From NCBI GenBank assembly GCA_905221605.1, contig CAJNDS010000446.1, positions 70,001 through 107,500 of the forward strand: a stretch of DNA of 37,500 nucleotides, read 5' to 3'. This document shows positions 1 to 9,081 of the stretch, in pieces. The translations under genes were made by a program, and so were the position numbers. The DNA comes from Symbiodinium natans (taxonomy: Eukaryota > Sar > Dinophyceae > Suessiales > Symbiodiniaceae). How positions within the stretch are numbered: position 1 is the stretch's first letter; each line of letters opens with the position of its first letter. The notes under the pieces are model-generated. The model made no database searches, was not told where the DNA came from, and saw nothing but the letters and a program-made list of their open reading frames with translations.

Positions 1-48
1 GGGTTTAGGGTTTGGGGTTTAGGCTATGGTTTAGGGTTTAGGATTTAG

Positions 49-327
49 GGTGCTTCGGGTCTTCATGCGGCCTTTTTTGGTTAAGGCGGCTTGCGAGGGT
101 TTGAGGGTTTGGTGTTTACGGTTTAGGGTTTAGGGTGTAGGGTGTAGGGATTCGGGTTTTGCCAGTTTGGGGTTTAGGGTTTAGGGTTTTTGTTTGGGTT
201 TAGCTGTTCAGGCTGTTTTTTTGGGGGTTTAGCTGTTTGGGGGTTAGGAGCTTGCTTGACGCCTTGCCACGGGGTTGGGGCCGCGGAGTTCCTAGTCTTT
301 CAGGAGGGCTCCAAATGTGCTGTTTAA
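49..327 (+). CDS. 3' end of an unidentified gene, two candidate exons
   Basis: Candidate exons are 49-98 and 248-327. The first follows TTTAG and ends at G|GTTTGAG; the second follows GTTAG and ends in a TAA stop at 325-327. The phases agree: one base left over joins two. The peptide runs from VLRVFMRPFLVKAACE to ACLTPCHGVGAAEF and ends EGSKCAV. The 149-nt intron between them is degenerate TTTAGGG repeat. The gene presumably starts upstream of the window. No family recognised. Support is an open frame, splice-like ends and one phase match; a chance ORF cannot be excluded. Confidence 0.4.
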
Positions 328-471
328 GCTGAAAGCCTCGAACCCTGAGGCCCTGAACCCCGAACCCTAAGGCCCAGGCCCTAAACCCTAAACCACAAAC
401 CCTAAACCCTAAACCCTAAACCACAAACCCTAAAGGTACAACCCTGAGCGCTAGTAAAGTCTGGGTCACAG

Positions 472-510
472 TGCGCATAGATCTCAACCAGCCTGAAGCT
501 CTTAACCCTC
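472..510 (+). CDS. Candidate exon in C-rich repeat
   Basis: After TCACAG the frame reads RIDLNQPEAL before dissolving into CCCTAAA-type repeat. No clear donor is visible. It could be an upstream exon of the gene ending at 1597 or a chance reading. Confidence 0.2.
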
Positions 511-654
511 AACCCCCGGACCCTAAGCCCTCAACCCTAAGCCCTAAACCCTCAACCCTCAACCCTCAACCCTACTGAAAACCCTAAACCCTAAGCCCTA
601 AGCCCTAAGCCCTAAGCCCTAAACCCTAAACCCTAAACCCTAGACCCTCGGAAG

Positions 655-1597
655 CTGGGCGTCGCCAAGGCTTGGCCTGCCATCGGCCAGAAGCTTCCAA
701 TCTGTGACTGGGCTGTGCTCCTGAGGTTTAGGGTTTAGGGTTTAGGGTGTAGGGTTTAGGGTTGAGGGTTGAGGGTTGAGGGTTGAGGGTTTAGGATTTT
801 TGGGGGTTTAGGGGTGTTTGGGGTTTAGGTTTGGGGTTCAGGGGTTTAGGGTTTAGGGGGGTTTAGGTTTAGGGGGTTTAGGGGTTTAGGGTTTAGGGGA
901 TTAAGGGTCAGGGGTTTGGGGGTTTAGGGGTTCAGGGCTTTTTGGGGGTTTAGGGGGTTCAGGGGGTTTAAGGCTTTGGGGTTTAATCTCAGGGGGATTT
1001 ATGGGTTTAGGGGTTCAAGGTTTAGGGGTTTGGTCTTAAGGTTCGGGGTTGGGGGTTGAGGGTTTAGGAAGACCTAGGCCCGACTACACCCTGAAAGGGC
1101 GGCCTTTCCAAAGCAAGGCCCGCTCGTGGAGGAGTTTCGGAGCTCGGGGGAAACGAGGTCACCCTTTGGAAGCAGCATGGTATCCATTTTTCGGGGGAGA
1201 TGTTGAGGGCGATCTTTGCAATAAGCCCTTAGCCCCAAACCCTACAAACCGCAGACCCGAAGACCCTCAACCCTAATTAGAGTCGGGTTCTAGTAGTGAG
1301 GACTATGGGATGGCAGAGGCCTTGAAAGAGTTGGGGCTCCCTTATAAGCCCCTTAACACCAAAAAGGGCACTCTTGTATAACCCAAAACCCTAAACCCTA
1401 AACCCTAAACCCTAAACCCTAAACCCTAAACCCTAAACCCTAAACCCTAAACCCTAAACCCTCAACCCTAAACCCTGTCTATTCCTTGGTTACTCCTGGG
1501 TCTAGCCAAGGTGGAAGGCGTTCTAGGCGCCGGCAATGGCGGCAGGGTCCACCTCTGGAAGTGGGTCATGCACGAGGCGGAGGGGCGTGTGCTCTGA
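655..1597 (+). CDS. Unidentified gene, three candidate exons
   Basis: Exons 655-725, 1072-1157 and 1506-1597 (TGA stop at 1595-1597). Both junctions keep phase (2+1, then 1+2). Peptide fragments are LGVAKAWPAIGQKLPICDWA, then RPDYTLKGRPFQSKARSW, then KVEGVLGAGNGGRVHLWKWV. The first donor is AG|GTTTAGGG, made by the telomeric repeat itself. The last acceptor is the GTCTAG end of an R4 repeat that is itself interrupted by a telomeric array. No family recognised; the third exon loosely resembles one strand of a WD-type repeat, but that is not evidence enough. Confidence 0.45.
1332..1505 (+). repeat. R4 dispersed repeat split by a telomeric array
   Basis: The left part (1332-1381) reads GGGGCTCCCTTATAAGCC and continues through AAAAAGGGCACTCTTG. 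The right part (about 1477-1505) reads ATTCCTTGGTTACTCCTGGG then TCTAG. Between them lie about 95 bp of CCCTAAA. Copies at 14631, 18070 and 23085 run through the same point without the array. The right end supplies the acceptor used for the exon at 1506. Confidence 0.6.
1383..1479 (-). repeat. Telomere-type array (CCCTAAA)
   Basis: About 13 near-perfect CCCTAAA units, just upstream of a candidate 3' splice site. Confidence 0.95.
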
Positions 1598-1613
1598 GGC
1601 TAGTTGAAAGCAG

Positions 1614-1672
1614 GGTTTAGGGTTTAGGGTTTAGGGTTTAGGGTTTAGGGTTTAGGGTTTAGGGTTTAGGGC
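1614..1672 (+). repeat. Telomere-type array (TTTAGGG)
   Basis: Eight near-perfect units directly after the presumed end of the preceding gene. The 200 bases between this array and the next gene (1673-1872) hold half an R1 element and nothing else I recognise. Confidence 0.95.
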
Positions 1673-1795
1673 TCAACCTTTAGTGCGCTGAGTTAAGGTG
1701 TAGGATTGAAGGTCGACGGTTTTCCCTAGAAGCCTTCGTTTGGTTAAGGGCAGGGGCTTCCAGATCGAAAGCCCAGGCCACTTAACCCTCAGGTT

Positions 1796-1845
1796 GGGAT
1801 GCTTCCCGTTATACTAACAGTCCTTAATCGGAATTGTAGTACCAC
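1796..1845 (+). mobile_element. R1 MITE, left half only
   Basis: GGGATGCTTCCCGTTATACT, then AACAGTCCTTAAT and GTAGTACC, matches the left half of the complete R1 element at 26280-26376. No matching right arm follows. It ends about 28 bases before the caspase-like start codon, so it may form part of that gene's 5' flank. Confidence 0.6.
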
Positions 1846-1872
1846 TTTTCTTTGCTTGGCCCGCCAGCAACG

Positions 1873-3384
1873 ATGCTCCTAGCGGTGCTGGTAGCATGCT
1901 TGGAGCTTTGCTCCGGAGCCCAGAGGCAGTGGCCGCAGCCACCCCTAGAAAGAGTGCGGCACCATTGCAATGGATGCTTCTTAGACCTGACGCCGGCTGC
2001 TCGAACGTGTGATTTCAACTACGAAAGGATCTGCACTGAGAAGGCGGGCTGCCTGCGTCCGGATGCGCGCTGCATCGAGGGCCCGACGCCTCACTCGCTG
2101 TATGACATGCGGTGCTGCTGTGTTCCAGAGGACGGTGTGACGGACAGCAGCGTGTGCGACATTGTTGATTTTCTCCACTTGCCTGGAATATATTTGCACT
2201 GTAAACTGAAATGCTGTGAACATCAGACTTGTGCAACGGGCTGCGCGGACAAGGATGAAGGCTGCGGCGAAGCCCTGCCCCCTTTTGAGGGCCCATGCCG
2301 CATTTGGGCCAACGCCACAGCACCGCAGCAGTCTGAGGCAAACTGCTGCCTCTGGGGCCGTGGAGTGAAGTGCTCCTCCACCCGGGAGGAGCCTTGCTGC
2401 ATGGAGGCAGATGTGCATCCCGGGCAGCTTTGCCAGCCCACGCAGGCTGCCTGCATGATAAAGCCTTCAACAACGGCAATCCCGGAGCCGGCAGGCGGAT
2501 CCAGCCTAGCAGAGACGGTCTGCATAGTGAGTGCGGCACTGTCAGTGCTAGGGCTCGTGGCTGGCGTGGTCATCACTCAGTGCAGGGGACGAGGTCCTGA
2601 AGCCAGGGAGCGCTTGTTGCGGGAAGCAGGCCCTGCCATGTCGCTGGTCGAAGTGCCTCCCACTGGGAGGAGGGTCGCAATCATCGTAACATGTGAGCAT
2701 TTCAAGGCTGGTAGCCCTAGCTTCGACAACATTGACGGAGCTCGTGGACAAGGACTCCGGTTGAAAAGCATGTTTGAAGACGAGCTGGGCTTTGACTCGG
2801 ATTTTGTGGTGCATGAGCCGGACGTATTGACGACGGCCGACTTTTGGCAAGTAGTGGCTCGTCTGTTGCAGAGGCTAAATGGTGAGCCGCATGTGCTGCT
2901 GGTTCTGTACTTCATTACGCACGGTGTGGACGTGGATTTCAATCTGCACATGGCAATGGGTGCGGCTGCCCCACGTGCATTGCTGGACGAGTACTACTTG
3001 ACCAAAGCAGCTCTGCAGCGTGGCTTCCAGACAATTGAGTGTGCCTCGGATGCCAAACGCCTCTACAACTGCCAACCTCTGCCGTATATGAACGTTGCGA
3101 TCTTCACAGACACCTGTCAGTGGCCGCCCCCGCCAGGCGCAACCAGGGGCGTGCCGCCCGAGGCCAATGTGCGGCACCTGCAAGTGAGGGACAAGCCTGC
3201 ACGCATTGGCTTTGTACACGCATGCGAACGCGCCCGCCCGGCCACGGGGAGCTTCACGGAGGTCTTTCTCGAGATGGCAAGGGAGCCCAGGAGTCTGGAT
3301 GCTCTCATTGACAGCATGCGCGCGAAGCTGGAGACAAGCACTGGCTTCGGCAGCAGCGTGTCTGCTGTGACGCGGGCAGCCTAG
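1873..3384 (+). CDS. Membrane-anchored caspase-like (peptidase C14) protein with Cys-rich ectodomain
   Basis: Intronless 503-residue frame. The start is ATG 1873; the frame extends seven codons upstream only through a TTG, and ATG 1873 gives a good signal peptide (residues 1-16, MLLAVLVACLELCSGA). Residues 17-210 are very Cys-rich with one N-glycosylation site (Asn147). Residues 214-237 form a membrane helix followed by Arg-rich residues. Residues 267-490 read as a caspase/metacaspase fold: strand VAIIV, a DNIDGARGQGL helix, VLLVLYFITHG with the presumed catalytic His350, VAIFTDTCQ with the presumed nucleophile Cys415, then GFVHACERA and GSFTEVFLEMA like the usual C14 end. Known of the family: a His/Cys dyad peptidase. 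Inferred: a type I protein with a cytosolic protease domain and an extracellular or luminal sensor. No telomeric repeats interrupt it. A small downstream exon after CCAG at 3433 is possible. Confidence 0.85.
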   Translation: MLLAVLVACLELCSGAQRQWPQPPLERVRHHCNGCFLDLTPAARTCDFNYERICTEKAGCLRPDARCIEGPTPHSLYDMRCCCVPEDGVTDSSVCDIVDFLHLPGIYLHCKLKCCEHQTCATGCADKDEGCGEALPPFEGPCRIWANATAPQQSEANCCLWGRGVKCSSTREEPCCMEADVHPGQLCQPTQAACMIKPSTTAIPEPAGGSSLAETVCIVSAALSVLGLVAGVVITQCRGRGPEARERLLREAGPAMSLVEVPPTGRRVAIIVTCEHFKAGSPSFDNIDGARGQGLRLKSMFEDELGFDSDFVVHEPDVLTTADFWQVVARLLQRLNGEPHVLLVLYFITHGVDVDFNLHMAMGAAAPRALLDEYYLTKAALQRGFQTIECASDAKRLYNCQPLPYMNVAIFTDTCQWPPPPGATRGVPPEANVRHLQVRDKPARIGFVHACERARPATGSFTEVFLEMAREPRSLDALIDSMRAKLETSTGFGSSVSAVTRAA

Positions 3385-3742
3385 TCCTTAAAGACATCTA
3401 TCTGAATCCTGGCTCTGGTTTGCCTTCAAGCTCGTCCAGCACCATGATGGGACCGAGCTCCTCCTGCAGCGTTCCGTCTGAGGCAGCGGCCTAAGCCTCT
3501 GCCAAGTCACCAGGTATATGATTTTGGAGAAAGTGGGATGCCCTTGGCGCAAACCCCAAATCGGCATGCAGCACCCTAACCCCAACACTCAAAGCTCCAG
3601 GGTTTACAACCCCTAATGTAAACCCCAAATAGTATAGGATCACCTCATAAGACGGACCCCAACAAGGTACGCCTAGTATCGTAAGCCCCCAAATATCTGA
3701 AGCCCCAAATTCCCAAACCCATTTCAGACTAACCCCTTTCAG
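3385..3742. other. Degenerate spacer after the caspase-like gene
   Basis: Mostly scattered AACCCC and CCCAAA remnants. A possible small terminal exon follows GTCCAG near 3433 (HHDGTELLLQRSV then TGA), which would matter only if the long gene had a 3' intron. No array or hairpin seen. Confidence 0.4.
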
Positions 3743-5523
3743 ACTGTGTCCTGGGGCCAGGCCGAAAGCATCGACGAGGTTGGCAAGCCAGCTGATCAAC
3801 CGTTCATTCACGGGAGCAGCTGTTTGGTGTGGGATCAAGAGGTCTAGGGGTTCAGGTTTCTGGGGTGTCAGGGTCTTTTTGGGTTCTGGACTTTGAGTGC
3901 AAATTTGATGGGTGTTCGGGTTTGGGATTCAGGCTTCGTGGTTTGGCATCGTTGAGAGCTTGTGTCGTTGGCTCAGGATGAGCTTGCGACAGTTTGCGAT
4001 GTCCGGGTGTTGGGTTGAAGGGTTGGGTCGGGTGTGCACGCTGGTCCCATGCGTCTTGAAGCCTAAGCCCTAACAATCAAGTCCTAAGCCCAAAACCCTC
4101 AGCCCCCCCAACTCCGTATTGTACTTGACCCCAGAACCCTCAAAAAGTCAGGAAGCACCCAAGCCCAGGCTTAAACCCTAGACCCCAGAGCCCCATGCCC
4201 CTTAATCCCCCAGCCCTGATCCCAATCAACCCGAAACCCTAAACCCCAACGCGCTTGGAGGTCGAAGGAGATACTTTCGACGTCGTGGCTGCCTGGGGCT
4301 TGTGGCTTCAGGGTTGAGGGTTTTGGGGTTTAGGCTTTAGGGTTTAGTGTTTAGGGTTTAGGGTTTAGGTCAAGCATTTAGGGTTTGGGGGTTAGGGGGT
4401 CCAAGCGGTTTAGTCCTAGGGTTCCGGGGCCAAACCCTAAAGCCTACTTCCAAGATGTGAAGCCGAACTCTCTCAACACGTAGGTTGCAGGATACCCCAA
4501 GCTCAGCATGAGCAGCGGGAAGGAACATCGACTCACAATCTCAACTCCGCCACAATGCTCCTCCCCTCAAACCATGGCTGCTGTTAAGGAACTTATAAGT
4601 AAGTGGCCATTGTATGTCTGTCTGTCTGTGTGTGTGTGTGTGTGTGTGTGTATGCTTGTTGGGGGCTTACGAACATACGGGACCCCGAAAATAGACACCA
4701 AATACTAGGATCCCCTTATAATATCGGCCCCAAGAAGGCCCCCCCGCCCGCCTTATACCTCAACTCTGAACTCTCCATATTTGAACTGTTCAACATCAAG
4801 CCCTCGTAATCCTTACCGGTCTCATAAACGGCCCAAAGCATTCCCTTTCTAGGCAACCTCAACCCCGCACTCACAGCACTGGGTCCCCGCGAAATCCTGC
4901 CTTCAACAGGCACTTTCAACTTCCGTCCCACAAAGAACCCTGAATTCTGAACCCTAAGCCGTAAATCCTCCTAAGTCTTGAGCCCAAGCCGGTACAACAA
5001 ACACAGCCGGGATCAGGCAGTGCGCAAGGAGTACCCCAGTGCTTGGGCGGCTGCCCCAGATGCCCTGGTGTGTCAGGGTTTTGGGCTTTAGGGTTTCAGG
5101 AGTTGGGCTTCAGTGGTTGCGGCGGGGAGTGCGGTGTTCCCTAAACCCTAAACCCCAAACCCTAAACCCTAAACCCTAAACCATAAACCCTAAACCGCAC
5201 ACCCGAAGTTTCAGGGCCGGGCTCCTGGATGGGGCTGGTCAGCGTCAGTGCAGTTTCTGAGATGCCTTCTCTCGCTCTCCTTGGCTACTTAAGTGCTGCA
5301 TACTGCCTGTTCCTCCCCCCCGAAACCTGAACCCAAACCCCATGCGGCTTGTTCTACGTTCGTGTCCCCTCACAAATGCCATTTTCAGGATCCCTCATAT
5401 ACCCAGAACAGGGGGCCTGCCTCAGCCGCCGAAAGCATCCACCTGGCCCTGCATCTGGGACAAGTGGATGTTCAGTCATGCCAGCGAGCCGCCTTGCGAA
5501 AGGCCTACATCTTGAAGTCCTAA
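3743..5523 (+). CDS. Unidentified gene, about six candidate exons
   Basis: Candidate exons: 3743-3841 (TVSWGQAESIDEVGK to LVWDQE, phase 0 to 0), 3933-4013 (ASWFGIVESLCRWLRMSL), 4261-4312 (VEGDTFDVVAAWGLWLQ), 4491-4598 (YPKLSMSSGKEHR to AAVKELI, ending at a canonical GTAAGT), 4989-5067 (RYNKHSRDQAVRKEYPSAWA) and 5389-5523 (DPSYTQNRGPAS to RKAYILKS, TAA stop). The first three junctions and the last keep phase; the one between 4598 and 4989 does not, so an exon may be missing or a boundary wrong. Several exons are also open in a second frame. Introns hold degenerate TTTAGGG/CCCTAAA and a (TG)n run near 4620. No family recognised. Confidence 0.45.
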
Positions 5524-5866
5524 ACCCAAAAAACCTTCAACCCGAAAACCATGCAACCGACCGAAGCCTGAGCCCACCCATACCCTGGACAGGCCACCAC
5601 CACATAACCCTAAGCTCTAGGTCTCAAATCTGCCCTAACAGGTTTGCTGCGAAGCGTTATGTAAGCTACCATGACAAGGGAACCATTCCTTGTACTTTAT
5701 ATCCATATTCTGGGAAACCCCCTAAACCCTAAACCCTACACCCTACACCCTAACCCCTAACCCCTAACCCCTGACCCCTAAACCCTAAACCCTAAACCCT
5801 AAACCCTAAACCCTAAACCCTAAACCCTAAACCCTAAACCCTAAACCCTAAACCTTGTTGTGGAAG
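5524..5866 (-). repeat. C-rich spacer with telomere-type array
   Basis: Degenerate CCCTAAA-like sequence leading into about 13 good CCCTAAA units at 5765-5853. The variants CCCTACA and CCCCTAA form short homogeneous runs at 5725-5770. No exon-like segment seen. Confidence 0.85.
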
Positions 5867-5947
5867 ACATGAAGCTCTCGAAGCCAAGGTGCCCGAGGAG
5901 GCAGACTTGCCTGTCGCTGCCCCGGCTCTGCGCGTGCTCGGTGGAGG
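5867..5947 (+). CDS. Candidate exon
   Basis: After GGAAG the frame reads HEALEAKVPEEADLPVAAPA and ends at GG|GTTTGAG. A second possible donor lies seven bases on. It is followed by TTTAGGG-type and C-rich repeats. Unidentified; may belong with the exons at 6616 or 7291, but the phases were not resolved. Confidence 0.35.
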
Positions 5948-6615
5948 GTTTGAGGTTCCCAAGTCTTTAAGAGGCCTAAACCCTAAACCCTAAACCCTAA
6001 ACCCTAAACCCTAAACCCCAAACCCTTAACCCCTAACCCCCAACTCCCTAACCCCCACAACTCCCCAACCCCTAAACCGTAAACCCAAATCCTCAAACCC
6101 CAAGGCCCCTTTTTGGGGCTTGCAGCTGGGGTTCAGGGTAGAGGGCTTTTGGGTACGAGGGGCCCTTGCGGGGTGGAGGGTTTTGGGTTTGGGGTTTAGG
6201 GTTTAGGGTTTGGGGTTTAGGGTGTAGGGCTTGGGGTTTAGGGTTTGGAGTTTAGGGTGTTTGGGATTTGGGGTTTAGGAATTACAGGGTTTAGGGTTTA
6301 GCTGTTGTGGGTTTAAGGCGGTCTGGAGCTCCACGGGAGTCGCCTCGAACAATCGACAGTAGCACCCCGCACCCCGACACCCCAAACAGACACGGGGTTC
6401 GTGTAGTTAACGAGTCCTTAACGGAGTGGCGATTCAGGGGGGGGATAGGTACCAAGGGACCTTTGGGAGGCTTAGGGAGTAGTGGGGAGTATTCAGGGAG
6501 CTTGGGTTACATACCCCCCCCCCCTCCCTTAAGAACCCTATAAATTAAGGGGTTTGGGGTTGGATCACGTTTAGGGGTTAGGGGTTTAGGGTTAAGTTCA
6601 CAATCCCAACCACAG

Positions 6616-6675
6616 ACCTTCGCCAAGGAGTCACCGTCGAGCGCTTCGAATAGGCACGTTGGAATGAGTGTACGG
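6616..6675 (+). CDS. Candidate exon, 20 codons
   Basis: Bounded by ACCACAG and CGG|GTTTAGGG, phase 0 at both ends; reads TFAKESPSSASNRHVGMSVR. The surrounding 5950-7280 is degenerate telomeric repeat with one further possible exon near 6398-6450 (HGVRVVNESLTEWRFR). Confidence 0.4.
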
Positions 6676-7290
6676 GTTTAGGGTGCAGGGTCGGAGGTTT
6701 CGGGCTTCGGGGGTTGGAGTTTGGGTTTAGGTTTTGGGTTTGGGGTCTGGGGTTTGCGGTTTAGGGGAAACCCTCTACTGTAAACGGACTTGGGACGACC
6801 TTGCTGCGTTGGACTGTGTGGGGGGGGGGTGTAGATACTGTTTTAACGCCCTTTCACCGTTGGGCCACAGCTGAGCCATCGGAATCTTTCTGCAGAATTA
6901 TGCCCCAGACTCTTAGACCCTCAACCCTAAATCCGAAACCCTAACTCCGAAACCCTTGGGACAGTTTATATTTTCCCTGATTGGGCTTAAGACGACGATA
7001 CTTAGGAACATTTTTCAGAGGGCTTTAGCGTCCATCCCAGTTTCGTAGCAAAAGCTTGGAAGCCCAAACCCTAGAAGCTACTAAACACCCCCAAGAACCT
7101 ACATCCCTAACAAAAAAATCCCCGAAACACCGAACCCTAAACCCTAACCCCAAGCCCTAAACCCTACACCCTAAACCCTAAACCCCAAACCCTAAACCCC
7201 AAACCCCAAACCCCAAACCCTAAACCCCAAACCCTCCCTAAACCCCAAGCCCTAAACCCTAAGCCCTCTACCCTAAACCTGCAGCCGCAG

Positions 7291-8951
7291 GTCCCCTCCT
7301 GGGGACGACGAAGTCCACCACGAGGACTACGAAGCGGACTCGGCTAGCGATGTGCGGAGACTCGGGACCAGACTCGGGACCAGGGTTTAGGGTCTAGGGT
7401 TTAGGGTTTGGGGTTTAGGGTTTAGGGTTTCCTTAGCCCCTAACCCTTGCATTCTCAACTCCAAATCCTAAGCCCTACCCAGCAAAAGTTCAAAAGGTTC
7501 TTGGTTCATTACCCCCAACATAAGGCCCAACTATCCCTTCGTGGCGCCTTGTTTATGATTGAAAGGGTTGCCCCGACACTTCCCGTCGAGCTGTGGTGTC
7601 ACAACAAGGCTACCATCTGCCAAGCCCCTTTTTCGAAGCTGGCGGAGCCAACACCTCCACCTTCGGGCTAGCGTGATCAGAGACAACATTGAAGAAGGAT
7701 GGGTCCTGCAGCACCTGCCTGGTGCAGATCTGCTGGCGGACTTGGGGAACCAAGGCCCTAGGAGCTGCCGGGTTCTTGGAACTCTTGTGTGGTGTCAATG
7801 GACCTTCGGTCAGTGACCATGGGCCAACTCCGGACTGAGCCCCAAACCCCTAAAACCCTCAACCGCAAGATCCCGAAAGCCCCAAAAACCCTAAACCCTC
7901 CAACCCTAAAACCCTAAAAGAAGCCCTGCAGCCCTAAAACCCTCCGACCCTAAAAAGCCCTGAGACCTAGAAGCCCTAAGCAGGTTGCGAGAGCCTGGCC
8001 CTAAATCTAAAACCCTAAAACCCTAAAAGCCCTGAACCCTAGAACCCCGAAGCGCCAGGTGTTGTGAGAGCCTAGCCCTAAACCGAAAGCCCTAAAACCC
8101 TAAAAGCCCTGAACCCTAAGCCTGCAAACCCCAAAACCCTACAACCCCAAAATCCTAAAACACCTATGCCCTAAACCCTAAAACTCCCTAAAACCCCTAA
8201 AGCCTAGAAACCTTAAACCCTAAACCCCTGGATCCTTAAATGCCCTAAGAACCCTGAACCCTAAAAACCCTAAAGCCCTAAAACACCACAAACACCACAA
8301 CCCTCCAAGCCTAAAGCCCCTAAAAAACCTAAACCCTAAAGCCCTCAAAACTCCCCGAAAGCCCTAAAAACCTTTGCACCCCTAACCCGAAACCCGAAAC
8401 CGAAACCCGAAACCCGAAACCCGAAACCCTAAACCGTAAACCCTAAACCGTAAACCCTAAAACCTAAACCCTAAACCCTAAACCCTAAACCCTAAACCCT
8501 AAACCCTAAACCCTAAACCCTAAACCCTAAACCCTAAACCCTAAACCCTAAACCCTAAACCCTAAACCCCAAACCAAGCCCAGGTGTTGCGAGAGCCTGG
8601 CTGGCCTGAGGAGAGGGGATGTCTTGGGGTTCATAGACCTTACCGGTATGATCCTGGGTTTAGGGTTCAGGGTTCAGGGTTCAGGGTTTGGGGTCTAGGG
8701 TTCAGGGTTTAGGGTTTAGGGTTTGGGCTCTTAGGGGCTCAGAATGCCCAGGAGCCCCAAAACACCCAAAGCCCAAAGCCTTCGAAGCCCCAATTTCGGA
8801 AACCCCCATATGTAGAAGTGCTCCAGGGTCTTAGGGCCTGAGAGCATTTGGGCTCTAGGTTTTTAGGTGGCTTTAACTCATGTCTCGATACTGCAGGCCC
8901 ACCATGTACATGACCTCACTTTCCTCATTCTCCAAAAGCCATCAAAACTGA
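7291..8951 (+). CDS. Unidentified gene, three candidate exons around a copia remnant
   Basis: Exons 7291-7384 (SPPGDDEVHHEDYEADSASD, ends AGG|GTTTAG), 8584-8645 (VLREPGWPEERGCLGV to HRPY, ends CG|GTATGA) and 8897-8951 (PTMYMTSLSSFSKSHQN then TGA). Both junctions keep phase. The 1.2-kb intron between the first two holds the RNase H remnant at 7447-7816 and two degraded copies of the second exon's 5' boundary. The last exon is open in another frame as well (AHHVHDLTFLILQKPSKLK). No family recognised. Confidence 0.4.
7447..7816 (+). pseudogene. Ty1/copia-type RNase H remnant, frameshifted
   Basis: One frame gives IERVAPTLPVELWCHNKATI; a second frame from about 7640 gives SWRSQHLHLRASVIRDNIEE, then GWVLQHLPGADLLADLG. 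This matches the end of copia polyproteins: a CDNKAA-like box, the RTKHI-x-hFIRE stretch with an intervening EG, and the AD-LTK end. The CDN Asp is His here and a frameshift splits the domain, so it is dead. The SWR-x-HL-LRA wording is the form I know from dinoflagellate copies. No LTRs were recognised, so this is a fragment. It lies in a presumed intron. Confidence 0.65.
7850..8583 (-). repeat. Degenerate then pure CCCTAAA intron arm
   Basis: 7850-8390 is CCCTAAAA-like sequence with 7-9 base spacing. 8390-8430 is a CCCGAAA run. 8463-8570 is about 15 CCCTAAA units. Two copies of a 20-base exon-start sequence lie in it at 7981 and 8056. The array ends 14 bases before the acceptor at 8583. Confidence 0.9.
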
Positions 8952-9081
8952 AAACTGAGGACACCCAATCCCTCGAAAGACCAAAGGCGCCCGACAGCCC
9001 TAAAGCCCTGACAAGGCCCTACTGCCTTGCGCACACCATGCCTTCCGCGTCTTGAGTAAGATGCCTAAATCCCTCAACCAG

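Noticed and set aside
1-1050. A chromosome end
   Set aside because: TTTAGGG is frequent from base 1, but it is degenerate, reverses orientation many times and is interrupted by exon-like segments across all 37.5 kb, so it is interstitial.
1981-3341. Several ORFs of 70-170 codons overlapping the caspase-like gene
   Set aside because: Shadow frames of a GC-rich real gene.
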